DNA from: Enterobacter hormaechei subsp. hoffmannii
Lineage (GTDB): Bacteria; Pseudomonadota; Gammaproteobacteria; Enterobacterales; Enterobacteriaceae
Assembly: GCF_001729745.1 (NCBI RefSeq)
Contig: NZ_CP017186.1
Coordinates: 806,001-870,000, forward strand
DNA: 64,000 nt
Direction: 5' to 3'
Made by a program: the position numbers and the translations under genes. Every line of letters begins with the position of its first letter. Positions within the stretch are counted from its first letter, which is position 1. Below the pieces are notes generated by a model. That model did not search any database, was not told the DNA's origin, and was given only the letters and a program-made list of their open reading frames with translations. Positions 47,821-57,212 of this stretch are shown piece after piece.

Positions 47821-49953
47821 ATGAACATCATTGCCATCATGGGGCCACACGGCGTCTTTTATAAAGACGAACCCATCAAGGAGCTTGAGCAGGCCCTTAA
47901 AGCACGCGGATATCAGCTAATCTGGCCGCAAAACAGCGCCGACCTGCTGAAATTCATCGAACACAATCCGCGCATCTGTGGCGTGATATTCGACTGGGAC
48001 GAATACGACATGGAGTTGTGCAGCGAGATCAATAAGCTCAACGAATATCTTCCGCTGTACGCCTTTATCAACACTCACTCGACCATGGACGTCAGCGCCC
48101 ACGATATGCGTATGGCGCTGTGGTTCTTCGAATACTCACTCGGCGTTGCCGAGGACATTGCGACCCGCATTCAGCAGTACACCGGTGAATACCTTGATAA
48201 CATCACCCCGCCGTTTACGCGTGCGCTGTTCACCTATGTGAATGAAGGGAAGTACACCTTCTGTACGCCAGGCCACATGGCGGGAACGGCCTATCAAAAA
48301 AGCCCGGTGGGATGCCTGTTCTATGATTTCTTTGGCGGTAACACGCTGAAGGCGGACGTGTCGATTTCAGTGACCGAGCTGGGCTCTCTGCTGGATCATA
48401 CCGGCCCGCATCTGGAAGCCGAAGAGTACATCGCCCGGACCTTTGGTGCCGAGCAGAGCTACATGGTGACCAACGGAACCTCGACATCGAACAAGATCGT
48501 CGGCATGTACGCCGCGCCTGCCGGTAGCACGTTGCTGATTGACCGAAACTGCCATAAATCACTGGCGCATTTGCTGATGATGAGTGACGTCGTGCCGCTC
48601 TGGCTGTCTCCCACGCGTAATGCGCTGGGGATCCTCGGCGGCATTCCTCGCCGTGAGTTCGCGCATGAAGCCATTGAAAATAAGATCGCGGCGATCCCCG
48701 AGGCAAGCTGGCCTGTGCATGCGGTGATCACCAACTCCACCTATGACGGGCTGCTTTACAACACGAACTGGATCAAGCAGACGCTGGACGTGCCGTCGAT
48801 TCACTTTGACTCCGCGTGGGTGCCTTACACCAATTTCCACCCGATTTACTCGGGTAAAAGTGGGATGAGCGGCGAGCGGGTGCCGGGCAAGGTGTTCTTC
48901 GAGACGCAGTCGACGCACAAAATGCTGGCCGCGTTTTCCCAGGCGTCTCTCATTCACATCAAGGGTGAGTACGACGAGGACACCTTCAACGAAGCCTTCA
49001 TGATGCACACGACCACGTCGCCCAGCTACCCGCTTGTGGCGTCCATCGAAACGGCGGCGGCGATGCTGCGCGGTAATCCCGGGAAACGCCTTATTAATCG
49101 TTCGGTGGAGCGGGCGCTGCATTTCCGAAAAGAGGTTCAGCGACTTAAAGATGAAGCGGACGGCTGGTTCTTTGATATCTGGCAGCCGGAAGAGATTGAT
49201 GAAGCAGAATGCTGGCCCGTCGCGCCGGGGGAGAGCTGGCACGGTTTTCGGGATGCTGATGCAGACCACATGTTCCTCGATCCGGTTAAGGTGACGATCC
49301 TGACGCCGGGTATGGATGAGCAGGGTGTGATGGGTGAGGAAGGGATCCCGGCTGCGCTGGTGGCGAAGTTCCTTGATGAACGCGGCGTGGTGGTGGAGAA
49401 AACCGGCCCCTATAATTTGCTGTTCCTGTTCAGTATCGGGATCGATAAAACCCGCGCGATGGGGCTGCTGCGCGGACTGATGGAGTTTAAGCGCGCATAC
49501 GATCTTAACCTGCGGGTGAAGAATATGCTGCCGGATCTCTACGCGGAAGATCCTGACTTCTACCGCAATATGCGTATTCAGGATCTGGCCCAGGGGATCC
49601 ACAGGCTGATCCGCCAGCACGATCTGCCGCGCCTGATGCTGCAGGCATTTGATGTTCTGCCTGAAATGAAGCTGACGCCGCACAGGGCGTGGCAGCGCCA
49701 GGTGAAAGGGGAGGTTGAAACCATTGAGCTGGAGAACCTGGTCGGGCGGGTATCAGCCAACATGATCCTGCCTTATCCGCCGGGCGTACCGCTGCTGATG
49801 CCGGGCGAGATGATCACCGAGGAGAGCCGGGCGGTGCTCGATTTCCTGCTGATGCTCTGTTCGATAGGGCGCCACTATCCGGGCTTTGAGACGGATATTC
49901 ACGGTGCGAAACGCGATGATAACGGCGTGTACTGGGTGAGAGTCCTAAAATAA
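47821..49953 (+). CDS. ldcC: LdcC-type lysine decarboxylase
   Basis: 710 aa; near-perfect AAGGAGG ribosome site. Wing domain, PLP-dependent fold type I core with K367 in STHKML, GTSTSNKIVG phosphate motif and C-terminal domain. It turns lysine into cadaverine. Position after accA and the N-terminal sequence favour the constitutive LdcC rather than the acid-induced CadA, and no cadB is adjacent. It ends 3 aa short of E. coli LdcC (lacks the MAG tail). Confidence 0.93.
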   Translation: MNIIAIMGPHGVFYKDEPIKELEQALKARGYQLIWPQNSADLLKFIEHNPRICGVIFDWDEYDMELCSEINKLNEYLPLYAFINTHSTMDVSAHDMRMALWFFEYSLGVAEDIATRIQQYTGEYLDNITPPFTRALFTYVNEGKYTFCTPGHMAGTAYQKSPVGCLFYDFFGGNTLKADVSISVTELGSLLDHTGPHLEAEEYIARTFGAEQSYMVTNGTSTSNKIVGMYAAPAGSTLLIDRNCHKSLAHLLMMSDVVPLWLSPTRNALGILGGIPRREFAHEAIENKIAAIPEASWPVHAVITNSTYDGLLYNTNWIKQTLDVPSIHFDSAWVPYTNFHPIYSGKSGMSGERVPGKVFFETQSTHKMLAAFSQASLIHIKGEYDEDTFNEAFMMHTTTSPSYPLVASIETAAAMLRGNPGKRLINRSVERALHFRKEVQRLKDEADGWFFDIWQPEEIDEAECWPVAPGESWHGFRDADADHMFLDPVKVTILTPGMDEQGVMGEEGIPAALVAKFLDERGVVVEKTGPYNLLFLFSIGIDKTRAMGLLRGLMEFKRAYDLNLRVKNMLPDLYAEDPDFYRNMRIQDLAQGIHRLIRQHDLPRLMLQAFDVLPEMKLTPHRAWQRQVKGEVETIELENLVGRVSANMILPYPPGVPLLMPGEMITEESRAVLDFLLMLCSIGRHYPGFETDIHGAKRDDNGVYWVRVLK

Positions 49954-50019
49954 AAGGGGCCGCTTGCCAGGGGCGGGTTGTCGGTTGTAACGTTCAGGGC
50001 ACCATAAAAAGGAGAAACT

Positions 50020-50409
50020 ATGCTGGGTTTAAAAGCTGTTCATCATATTGCGATCATTGCCACCGATTACGCGAAAAGTAAGGCCTTTTACTGCGACATT
50101 CTCGGCTTTACGCTGTTGAGCGAGGCCTACCGCGAGGAGCGCGATTCCTGGAAAGGCGATCTGGCGTTAAACGGACAATATGTGATTGAACTGTTCTCTT
50201 TTCCTTTCCCGCCAGCGCGTCCTTCGCGCCCGGAAGCCTGCGGCCTGCGCCACCTGGCCTTCAGCGTCGATAACCTGGACAGCGCGGTAAAGCATCTGGA
50301 AGCCCACGGCGTGGCCTGTGAAGCAATTCGCATCGATCCCTTCACCGATAAACGTTTCACTTTTTTCAACGATCCGGACGGGCTGCCGCTGGAGCTTTAT
50401 CAGCAGTAA
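50020..50409 (+). CDS. yaeR: YaeR, VOC-superfamily (glyoxalase-like) protein
   Basis: 129 aa, one VOC domain made of two beta-alpha-beta-beta-beta units. Candidate metal ligands: H8/H9 (AVHHIAII), E56 (VIELF), H77 (LRHLAF) and E125 (PLELYQQ). No substrate is known for this family; it is not glyoxalase I itself. It has its own AAGGAGAAAC ribosome site and terminator, and stands between ldcC and tilS as in E. coli. Confidence 0.88.
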   Translation: MLGLKAVHHIAIIATDYAKSKAFYCDILGFTLLSEAYREERDSWKGDLALNGQYVIELFSFPFPPARPSRPEACGLRHLAFSVDNLDSAVKHLEAHGVACEAIRIDPFTDKRFTFFNDPDGLPLELYQQ

Positions 50410-50426
50410 TCGCCGTCATGTGTGAT

Positions 50427-50454
50427 AATGCCCGTTCAGTTCGGGCATTTTTTA
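50427..50454 (+). terminator. Intrinsic terminator of yaeR
   Basis: AATGCCCG (50427-50434), 7-nt loop, CGGGCATT (50442-50449), then TTTTT. It ends about 14 nt before the tilS ATG, so tilS needs readthrough or a promoter within this short gap or upstream. Confidence 0.8.
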
Positions 50455-50467
50455 TGTGTAATTTCCT

Positions 50468-51754
50468 ATGACCTTACCCGCTATCGCGCACGCCGTTTCA
50501 CCCTACCGCCAGCTGCTGGTGGGGTTCAGCGGTGGCCTGGATTCCACCGTTTTGCTGCACCGTCTTAAGCTCTGGCGCGACCGTGAGCCTGACGTCCAGC
50601 TGCGGGCGATGCATATCCATCACGGCTTAAGCCCCCATGCCGACGACTGGGTGGCGCACTGCGAAGCGGTGTGCTCAGGGTGGGGGATCCCGCTGATCGT
50701 TGAACGCGTCACGCTTGAGGATGAAGGGCTGGGTATTGAGGCGCAGGCGCGCAAAGCCCGCTACGCCGCGTTTTCCGGCGCGTTACAGCCTGGAGAAGCG
50801 TTGGTCACCGCGCAGCATCTGGACGACCAGTGCGAGACGTTTTTACTGGCGCTCAAGCGGGGCAGCGGGCCTGCGGGTTTATCCGCCATGCCTGAGCGTG
50901 CTGGTTTTGCTGAAACAGAGCTCATCCGCCCGCTACTGGGTGAGACGCGCGCATCAATGGAAGCCTGGGCGCAGCAACATCATCTGCGCTGGATTGAAGA
51001 CGAAAGCAATCAGGACGACAGTTACGACCGTAACTTCCTGCGCCTGCGCGTCTTACCGCTGCTGAGTGAGCGCTGGGCCCATTTTTCCGAAGCGGTGGCC
51101 AGAAGTGCCATGCTTTGTGCTGAACAGGAAAGCTTGCTGGATGAGTTGCTGAGCGGGGAGCTGAATACGCTGACTACCGCTGACGGTGCCCTTAACATTG
51201 CGCCGTTGAAAGTGATGAGCCCCGTGCGTCGGGCTGCTCTGATTCGTCGCTGGCTGGCTTCCCACCGTGCGGTTATGCCGTCCCGGGCGATGCTCAACCG
51301 TATCTGGGAAGAAGTTGCACAGGCGCGGGAAGATGCCGCACCGTGTATACACCTGAATGGTTATGACGTCAGGCGCTATAAAGAGCAACTCTGGTGGGTG
51401 AAATCTGTGCCGTCGCTGGCTGACGTTGTGCTTGACTGGCCGTCGCCGGAAAAAGCATTAACGCTACCGTTGAATGCCGGTGTCGTTGCGTTAAGCCATT
51501 CGGGCAATGTGCGTCTACCTGAGCCGGACGAGAACGTCACCATACGCTTCAGGGCCAGCGGCATGCTGCATATCGTTGGGCGTAACGGCGGGCGTAAACT
51601 GAAGAAAATCTGGCAGGAACAGAACGTTCCGCCCTGGCGACGTGATACCACGCCGCTTCTGTTTTACGGCGACACGCTCATCGCGGCGGCAGGTGTGTTT
51701 ATTACCCAGGAAGGGTGGGCTGAAGCGGGTGTCAATTTTGAATGGAAAGCGTAA
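50468..51754 (+). CDS. tilS: TilS, tRNA(Ile)-lysidine synthetase
   Basis: 428 aa (E. coli 432). PP-loop ATPase motif SGGLDS at 21-26, [26 protein letters not shown], and a C-terminal substrate-recognition domain. It changes C34 of the CAU anticodon of minor tRNA-Ile2 to lysidine, so it reads AUA; essential. Only a short gap separates it from the yaeR terminator, with no clear Shine-Dalgarno. It converges on rof. Confidence 0.96.
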   Translation: MTLPAIAHAVSPYRQLLVGFSGGLDSTVLLHRLKLWRDREPDVQLRAMHIHHGLSPHADDWVAHCEAVCSGWGIPLIVERVTLEDEGLGIEAQARKARYAAFSGALQPGEALVTAQHLDDQCETFLLALKRGSGPAGLSAMPERAGFAETELIRPLLGETRASMEAWAQQHHLRWIEDESNQDDSYDRNFLRLRVLPLLSERWAHFSEAVARSAMLCAEQESLLDELLSGELNTLTTADGALNIAPLKVMSPVRRAALIRRWLASHRAVMPSRAMLNRIWEEVAQAREDAAPCIHLNGYDVRRYKEQLWWVKSVPSLADVVLDWPSPEKALTLPLNAGVVALSHSGNVRLPEPDENVTIRFRASGMLHIVGRNGGRKLKKIWQEQNVPPWRRDTTPLLFYGDTLIAAAGVFITQEGWAEAGVNFEWKA

Positions 51755-51780
51755 CGGGCAGCCTTGCTGCCCGTTGGTTA

Positions 51781-52041
51781 TCAGGATTCGCTCACCACGA
51801 CGGTGCCGATTTCCGGATGGCTGAAACTGGCAATTTTGTCGAGGCGTAACTCACGCGTTGCACCTGCATCTTCCACAACCAGGTATTCCACATTTTTACG
51901 GGAAACCAGATCGCTGGCCTTTGCCTTTAGCACTTCGCCATCTTTTAGCTCCAGCGTCAGTATTAAATGATGCTGGCAGGCGAGTTCGAGGTTGTCATAG
52001 TCATCACAATTGATGGGTTGATAGGTATCATTCATCGACAT
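51781..52041 (-). CDS. rof: Rof, Rho-binding antiterminator
   Basis: 86 aa from the ATG at 52041; a second in-frame ATG at 52035 gives the 84-aa form annotated in E. coli. The GGTGAG site sits 7 nt before the first ATG, favouring that one. Small Sm-like beta fold ([12 protein letters not shown], ...[19 protein letters not shown]). It binds Rho and blocks its RNA loading. Its start overlaps the yaeP stop by 8-14 nt, so the two are coupled. Confidence 0.92.
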   Translation of the reverse strand: MSMNDTYQPINCDDYDNLELACQHHLILTLELKDGEVLKAKASDLVSRKNVEYLVVEDAGATRELRLDKIASFSHPEIGTVVVSES

Positions 52042-52228
52042 AATCGCTCACCAGTAAATTCGCCGCAGCATACGCTGCTTTTTCCCTGACCGATTCAGAA
52101 AGGCTCTCATCAGAGGCCACTTCATTCAGCACGTTCAATACACAGCCCAACGCATCCGGGATGTACCCCAGATCTCCGCTGGCAATTTCCGCATACCGTC
52201 TGCGAATCAACTCACAATAATTATTCAC
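52028..52228 (-). CDS. yaeP: YaeP, small conserved protein (UPF0253)
   Basis: 66 aa, same length as E. coli YaeP ([20 protein letters not shown] start, [16 protein letters not shown] end). Predicted helical, no signal or membrane segment; function unknown. First gene of the yaeP-rof pair with overlapping ends; divergent from yaeQ across 195 bp. Coupling suggests, but does not show, a link with Rho control. Confidence 0.9.
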   Translation of the reverse strand: MNNYCELIRRRYAEIASGDLGYIPDALGCVLNVLNEVASDESLSESVREKAAYAAANLLVSDYVDE

Positions 52229-52423
52229 ATCACCTCCTGCCAGCGTACTGACTTACTGTGAGATATCATTAAGCCTACGAAGTTAAACTCGGTTTAGCAA
52301 GGTGACTATACCATACTCATTTAAGCAATATCAGCGCCTTGATAACGGGGTGCCACCACCTCGTAACAGCCTTTTGCTGCGGTTTTCGCTACAATGTACG
52401 CCTGATTCGAAAGGAGTTCTCTC

Positions 52424-52969
52424 ATGGCGCTGAAAGCGACAATTTATAAAGCTGTGGTCAATGTGGCGGATCTTGACCGTAACCAGTTTCTGGATGCGTC
52501 ATTGACCCTGGCGCGTCACCCTTCTGAAACCCAGGAGCGCATGATGCTGCGCCTGCTGGCGTGGATTAAGTATGCCGACGAGCGTCTGCAATTTACCCGT
52601 GGTTTAAGCGCGGAAGATGAACCGGAAGCCTGGCTGCGCAACGATCATCTGGGTATCGATTTATGGATTGAGCTTGGCCTGCCGGATGAACGCCGGATCA
52701 AAAAGGCGTGCACCCAGTCAGCTGAAGTGGCGTTGTTTGCCTATAACCAGCGCGCGGCGGAGATCTGGTGGCAGCAAAACAAAAATAAATGTGCGCAGTT
52801 CAAAAATCTTACCGTCTGGTATCTGGATGATGAACAACTGGCACAGCTGAGCGCATTCGCCAGCCGGACAATGGCGCTTCAGGCAACGATTCAGGACGGC
52901 GCCATCTGGCTTTCCGATTCTCAGAATAATCTGGAAATTTATCTCACGGCCTGGCAGCCCGTATCATGA
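52424..52969 (+). CDS. yaeQ: YaeQ family protein
   Basis: 181 aa, full length. Conserved family features: [20 protein letters not shown] start, [21 protein letters not shown], and [23 protein letters not shown]. The fold is PD-(D/E)xK nuclease-like, with LWIELG matching the variant core; activity unproven. Older reports of RfaH-like activity were not upheld. Its stop overlaps the arfB start (ATGA). A TACAAT -10 candidate lies at 52390-52395. Confidence 0.9.
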   Translation: MALKATIYKAVVNVADLDRNQFLDASLTLARHPSETQERMMLRLLAWIKYADERLQFTRGLSAEDEPEAWLRNDHLGIDLWIELGLPDERRIKKACTQSAEVALFAYNQRAAEIWWQQNKNKCAQFKNLTVWYLDDEQLAQLSAFASRTMALQATIQDGAIWLSDSQNNLEIYLTAWQPVS

Positions 52970-53382
52970 TTGAGTTGTCCCGAAACGTCAGCATCCCTGA
53001 TCACGAGCTGGAGATCACCGCCATCCGTGCTCAGGGCGCAGGGGGGCAGCACGTTAACAAGGCCTCAACGGCTATCCATTTGCGCTTTGACATCCGGGCC
53101 TCCAGCCTGCCAGAGTATTATAAAGAAAGCCTGCTCGCCGCCAGCCATCATCTGATCACCAGTGAAGGTGTGATTGTGATTAAAGCGCAGGAATATCGCA
53201 GCCAGGAAATGAACCGGGAAGCGGCACTTTCCAGACTGGCGGCGGTCATAAAAGAGCTGACGGCTGTACAAAAAAGTCGCCGGGCAACACGTCCAACGCG
53301 GGCATCGAAAGAACGTCGGTTGTCATCGAAGGCGCAGAAATCCACCGTAAAGTCACTGCGTGGCAAAGTCCGTCATCCGTAA
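52966..53382 (+). CDS. arfB: ArfB (YaeJ), peptidyl-tRNA hydrolase for ribosome rescue
   Basis: 138 aa (E. coli 140). GGQ motif at 26-28 ([12 protein letters not shown]) and a basic C-terminal tail ([19 protein letters not shown]) that fits the empty mRNA channel of stalled ribosomes. It hydrolyses peptidyl-tRNA on non-stop complexes as a backup to tmRNA and ArfA. It is translationally coupled to yaeQ by an ATGA overlap. Confidence 0.96.
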   Translation: MIELSRNVSIPDHELEITAIRAQGAGGQHVNKASTAIHLRFDIRASSLPEYYKESLLAASHHLITSEGVIVIKAQEYRSQEMNREAALSRLAAVIKELTAVQKSRRATRPTRASKERRLSSKAQKSTVKSLRGKVRHP

Positions 53383-53421
53383 TGTGACGAAAGGGACACA
53401 CTTTTTCATAAGGAATGTATT

Positions 53422-54120
53422 GTGAAAAAAGCATTATTATCAGCGCTGGCCGTGACAAGCCTGTTCGCGCTTTTTGGCTGTAACAACCGTTCAGAAACAC
53501 AGGTACTACAGCCAACGCAAAACGAAGAATTGAAGCCGATGCAGCAGAGCTGGCGCGGCGTATTGCCATGTGCAGATTGTGAAGGCATCGAAACCTCTCT
53601 GTTCCTGCAAAAAGATGGCACCTGGGTGATGAACCAGCGCTATCAGGGGGCGAAAGAGCCGTCTTCTTTTGCAACATACGGAACATGGGCGCGTACGGCT
53701 GAAAAGCTGGTATTGACTGATACCACGGGCGATAAAACGTATTTCCGCGCCAAAGGCGAGGGGATGGAGATGCTCGATCGCGAAGGCAATCCGATTGAAT
53801 CTCAGTTCAACTACACGCTGGCCCCGGTAAAAGCGACCCTGCCTGCAACCCCAATGGCGATGCGAGGGATGTATTTCTACATGGCGGATGCGGCAATCTT
53901 CACTGACTGTGCAACCGGGAAGAAAGTCAGCGTGGCGAACAATGCCCAGCTGGAGCGTGACTATGCCGTCGCGCGCGGTAACGACAGCAAACCAGTGTTG
54001 CTGACGGTTGAAGGGCATTTTACGCTGGAGCCAAACCCCGATAGCGGTGAGCTGGTGAAAATGCTGGTGGCAGATAAAGACGCGAAGTTTGCTGCGGGTA
54101 AAGACTGCGAAAGCAAATAA
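53422..54120 (+). CDS. nlpE: NlpE (CutF), outer-membrane lipoprotein and Cpx activator
   Basis: 232 aa (E. coli 236), GTG start behind AAGGAA. Lipobox LFGC with C20; CxxC motif C50-x-x-C53 (LPCADCEG) in the N-terminal barrel; a second Cys pair in the C-terminal OB-like domain (FTDC, KDC). It reports surface contact, lipoprotein-sorting faults and disulfide faults to CpxA. In E. coli yaeF follows it; here proS follows directly in the convergent direction. Confidence 0.95.
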   Translation: MKKALLSALAVTSLFALFGCNNRSETQVLQPTQNEELKPMQQSWRGVLPCADCEGIETSLFLQKDGTWVMNQRYQGAKEPSSFATYGTWARTAEKLVLTDTTGDKTYFRAKGEGMEMLDREGNPIESQFNYTLAPVKATLPATPMAMRGMYFYMADAAIFTDCATGKKVSVANNAQLERDYAVARGNDSKPVLLTVEGHFTLEPNPDSGELVKMLVADKDAKFAAGKDCESK

Positions 54121-54131
54121 GTTATAGCCAT

Positions 54132-54163
54132 TAAAAAACCCCGCACTGGCGGGGTTTTTTTGT
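54132..54163. terminator. Bidirectional terminator between nlpE and proS
   Basis: AAAAAACCCCGC (54133-54144), ACTG loop, GCGGGGTTTTTTT (54149 on). A-run before and T-run after make it work on both strands for the convergent pair; it lies between the nlpE and proS stop codons. Confidence 0.87.
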
Positions 54164-54166
54164 TTC

Positions 54167-55885
54167 TTAGCCTTTGATGGCTTTCACCAGGTAATCAAGA
54201 ATGTCGCCCGTCTTGATCATCTGTTTTTCGCCGTTGCGACGGTACTTGTATTCAATCTCATCGCTGTCGAGGTTACGGTCGCCGATGACGATGGTGTGTG
54301 GAATACCGATCAGTTCCATATCAGCAAACATCACGCCAGGACGCTCTTTACGGTCATCCATCAGCACGTCGATACCTTTCGCGCTCAGCTCAGCGTAGAG
54401 TTTCTCTGCCAGCTCCTGCACGCGGTAAGACTTGTGCATGTTCATTGGCAGGATCGCCACCTGGAACGGCGCGATGTTATCCGGCCAGACGATTCCGCGT
54501 TCGTCATAGTTCTGCTCGATAGCGGCCGCAACAACGCGCGTTACCCCAATGCCGTAGCAGCCCATGGTCAGAACCTGGTTACGACCATCTTCGCCCTGAA
54601 CGGCAGCGTTCATTGCGCGCGAGTACTTATCGCCCAGCTGGAAGATGTGGCCTACTTCGATACCGCGTTTGATCATCAGGGTACCCTTGCCGTCCGGGCT
54701 TGGATCGCCTGCGACCACGTTACGGATGTCAGCCACTTCCGGCGTCGCCACGTCACGATCCCAGTTGATGCCGAAGTAGTGTTTACCGTCGATGTTTGCG
54801 CCCGCAGCGAAGTCGCTCATCGCCGCAACGGTGCGGTCAATCACTACAGGAACAGGCATGTTCACCGGACCCAGAGAACCAGGACCTGCATTCACCACGG
54901 CGCGGATTTCGGCTTCCGTCGCGAAGGTCAGCGGGCTGGCAACCTGCGGCAGCTTCTCGGCTTTCACTTCGTTCAGCTCGTGATCGCCACGGACCAGCAG
55001 GGCTACCAGCGGGTAAGCGCTGCCTTCAGCCGATTTCACCAGCAGGGTTTTCACGGTTTTTTCGATCGGCAGATTAAACTGTTCAACCAGCTCGGCGATG
55101 GTTTTCGCGTTTGGCGTATCAACCAGCGTCATCTCTTGCGTTGCCGCGCCGCGTGGTTCTTTTGGTGCCAGCGCTTCTGCGAACTCAATGTTGGCGGCGT
55201 AATCAGAGGAGTCAGAGAAAATTACATCGTCTTCGCCGCTCTGCGCCAGAACCTGGAATTCATGAGAGGCGCTACCGCCGATTGAACCGGTATCAGCCTG
55301 TACAGCACGGAAATCCAGCCCCATGCGGGAGAAGATTTTGCTGTAGGCCACGTACATTTTGTCGTAGGTCTCTTGCAGTGATTCCTGAGAAGTATGGAAA
55401 GAGTAGGCATCTTTCATCAGGAATTCGCGAGAGCGCATAACGCCAAAGCGTGGGCGCACTTCGTCACGGAACTTGGTTTGGATCTGGAAGAAGTTCAGCG
55501 GCAGCTGTTTGTAAGAGCTCAGCTCGTTACGGATCAGATCGGTGATCACTTCTTCATGCGTTGGGCCGAGGACGAATGGACGATCGCCACGATCGGCAAT
55601 ACGCAGCAGTTCAGGACCGTACTGCTCCCAGCGACCGCTCTCCTGCCACAGTTCAGAAGGCTGAACGACCGGCATTAACACCTCGATAGCACCGGCGTTG
55701 TTCATCTCTTCACGCACGATGTTTTCGACTTTTTTCAGGACGCGCACGCCGGTCGGCAGCCAGGTGTATAACCCGGAGGCCAGCTTGCGGATCATCCCGG
55801 CGCGCAGCATCAGCTGGTGGCTGATCACCTCGGCGTCGGCAGGTGTCTCCTTCAGAGTGGAGAGCAGATATTGGCTAGTACGCAT
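54167..55885 (-). CDS. proS: ProS, prolyl-tRNA synthetase
   Basis: 572 aa from the ATG at 55885 ([13 protein letters not shown]), the E. coli length; an in-frame extension upstream is rejected. Class II motifs: motif 2 [25 protein letters not shown] and motif 3 GCYGIGVTR. An INS editing domain (about 225-405) is present, so it belongs to the bacterial type that clears Ala-tRNA(Pro). C-terminal anticodon domain. Confidence 0.98.
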   Translation of the reverse strand: MRTSQYLLSTLKETPADAEVISHQLMLRAGMIRKLASGLYTWLPTGVRVLKKVENIVREEMNNAGAIEVLMPVVQPSELWQESGRWEQYGPELLRIADRGDRPFVLGPTHEEVITDLIRNELSSYKQLPLNFFQIQTKFRDEVRPRFGVMRSREFLMKDAYSFHTSQESLQETYDKMYVAYSKIFSRMGLDFRAVQADTGSIGGSASHEFQVLAQSGEDDVIFSDSSDYAANIEFAEALAPKEPRGAATQEMTLVDTPNAKTIAELVEQFNLPIEKTVKTLLVKSAEGSAYPLVALLVRGDHELNEVKAEKLPQVASPLTFATEAEIRAVVNAGPGSLGPVNMPVPVVIDRTVAAMSDFAAGANIDGKHYFGINWDRDVATPEVADIRNVVAGDPSPDGKGTLMIKRGIEVGHIFQLGDKYSRAMNAAVQGEDGRNQVLTMGCYGIGVTRVVAAAIEQNYDERGIVWPDNIAPFQVAILPMNMHKSYRVQELAEKLYAELSAKGIDVLMDDRKERPGVMFADMELIGIPHTIVIGDRNLDSDEIEYKYRRNGEKQMIKTGDILDYLVKAIKG

Positions 55886-55915
55886 GTTGTTACGGTTCCA
55901 TTTCGACGATTGGAA

Positions 55916-55935
55916 CAGGCTGAAACACCAGCCTG
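55916..55935. repeat. 7-bp inverted repeat in the proS upstream region
   Basis: CAGGCTG (55916-55922) and CAGCCTG (55929-55935) flank AAACAC. It is 31 nt upstream of the proS ATG, so may lie in the proS 5' leader. No function assigned. Confidence 0.35.
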
Positions 55936-55997
55936 ACACAAAAAAAGTGGTTTAGTTTACCAGTGTGGCAAAGATGCCAAAAGAGAGGAGAACAAAA

Positions 55998-56705
55998 TTA
56001 CCTGGGTTCCAGGGCAAACACTTCAAAACCTGCATCAGTTACGCGCCAGCGCACGTTAAAGTTCAGCAGCCAGACGGCGTACGTTTTTCCTGCGTCTTCC
56101 TCTTTGCGGTAGGCGGGACGAGGGTCCTGCGCCAGGACTTCGACGATAAAGTCACGCAGACGAGGATAGCGCTTTTCCAGCTGGCTGATTTGCGTCGTTA
56201 TTTCAGATGTGAAGTAAACCGGCATCTCTGCCTGTGGGGCGTCCTGAGCATAGCTTGCACGGGCATCCGGCAGCGCTTCGGCGAAGGGCAGGTAAGGTTT
56301 AATATCGATGACCGGCGTACCATCAACCAGGTCAAGGCTACCTAACTCCAGGATCACCCGATCTTTCTGACAGCGTATCCCTTTCAGTTCGACCAGCGAC
56401 ATCCCGACTGGATTCGGTCGGAACGTTGAGCGGGTGGCAAAAACTCCCATTCTGGCATTTCCGCCCAGACGAGGAGGACGCACGGTAGGACGCCAGCCGC
56501 CTTCCATGGTCTGGTGAAACACAAACACCACCCATAAATGGCTGAATGCCTCAAGCCCGCGCACTGCATCGGCCTGATTATACGGCGCGACAAGATGCAG
56601 CTCGCCGCCGCCGTTAAGGACCAGTCCCGGCTGACGCGGCACGGCGAACTTTTCTTTATAAGGGGAGCGGATAACGCCTATCGGCTCGAACTGAAATGAA
56701 CTCAT
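55998..56705 (-). CDS. trmO: TrmO (TsaA), tRNA t6A37 N6-methyltransferase
   Basis: 235 aa, E. coli length. SAM-dependent beta-barrel methyltransferase of the UPF0066/TrmO class: EPIGVIRSPYKEKFAVPRQP start, ATRSTFRPNPVGMS and LDLVDGTPVIDIKPYLP motifs. It turns t6A37 into m6t6A37 in tRNA-Thr. Its start overlaps the rcsF stop by 4 nt. Confidence 0.95.
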   Translation of the reverse strand: MSSFQFEPIGVIRSPYKEKFAVPRQPGLVLNGGGELHLVAPYNQADAVRGLEAFSHLWVVFVFHQTMEGGWRPTVRPPRLGGNARMGVFATRSTFRPNPVGMSLVELKGIRCQKDRVILELGSLDLVDGTPVIDIKPYLPFAEALPDARASYAQDAPQAEMPVYFTSEITTQISQLEKRYPRLRDFIVEVLAQDPRPAYRKEEDAGKTYAVWLLNFNVRWRVTDAGFEVFALEPR

Positions 56706-57106
56706 TTCGCCGTGATGTTAAGCGCAGAACCGATACATACCGCCTGACGGTAGCAGCCCGGCGTACCACTGGTGACCTCGCAACTGTGCAGCAGCACCGC
56801 GTTGGCTTTCATTTTCGACGCGTTGATTTGCATACGCTTGCGGGCTGTTGGGATATTTGGAGGGGAGTCCTGATTCGTTGCCTGGCAGGATTCGCCGCTC
56901 ACTTCGCCCAGTTCACGGAATGGCTTACCGACCAGCTCGTCGGCTTTAGTAATAATACGTACCGGCGCAGCGCGAGGCGCTTTCGGTTTTGCTGGCTCCG
57001 CTTTTGGCGGGGTTGCAGTGCTTTGAACGGGTTCAACAGGAGATCTGCTTAGCATAGAACAGCCGCTCAGCATCAGTGCTAAAAGACAGATCGGTAAAGC
57101 ACGCAT
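56702..57106 (-). CDS. rcsF: RcsF, outer-membrane lipoprotein sensor of the Rcs phosphorelay
   Basis: 134 aa, E. coli length. Lipobox LSGC (C16), a proline- and basic-rich linker (about 28-50), then a folded domain with C74, C109, C118 and C124, which form two non-consecutive disulfides in E. coli. It is displayed through BamA-porin complexes and signals to IgaA when the envelope is disturbed. Overlaps trmO by 4 nt. Confidence 0.96.
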   Translation of the reverse strand: MRALPICLLALMLSGCSMLSRSPVEPVQSTATPPKAEPAKPKAPRAAPVRIITKADELVGKPFRELGEVSGESCQATNQDSPPNIPTARKRMQINASKMKANAVLLHSCEVTSGTPGCYRQAVCIGSALNITAK

Positions 57107-57162
57107 AATAGTTCCTCAGTGGATAATCAAAACGTCAGATATTGAAGCAGTTGACCGCACAA

Positions 57163-57190
57163 ATGACAAGACGGGCAAATGCCCGTCTTG
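57163..57190 (-). terminator. Probable terminator of metNIQ
   Basis: CAAGACGGGC (57167-57176), AAAT loop, GCCCGTCTTG (57181-57190): a perfect 10-bp hairpin 23 nt past the metQ stop. The T-tract on minus is poor (TCATTTG), so efficiency is uncertain. Confidence 0.6.
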
Positions 57191-57212
57191 ATGATATTAC
57201 ACTGAGGTGAGA

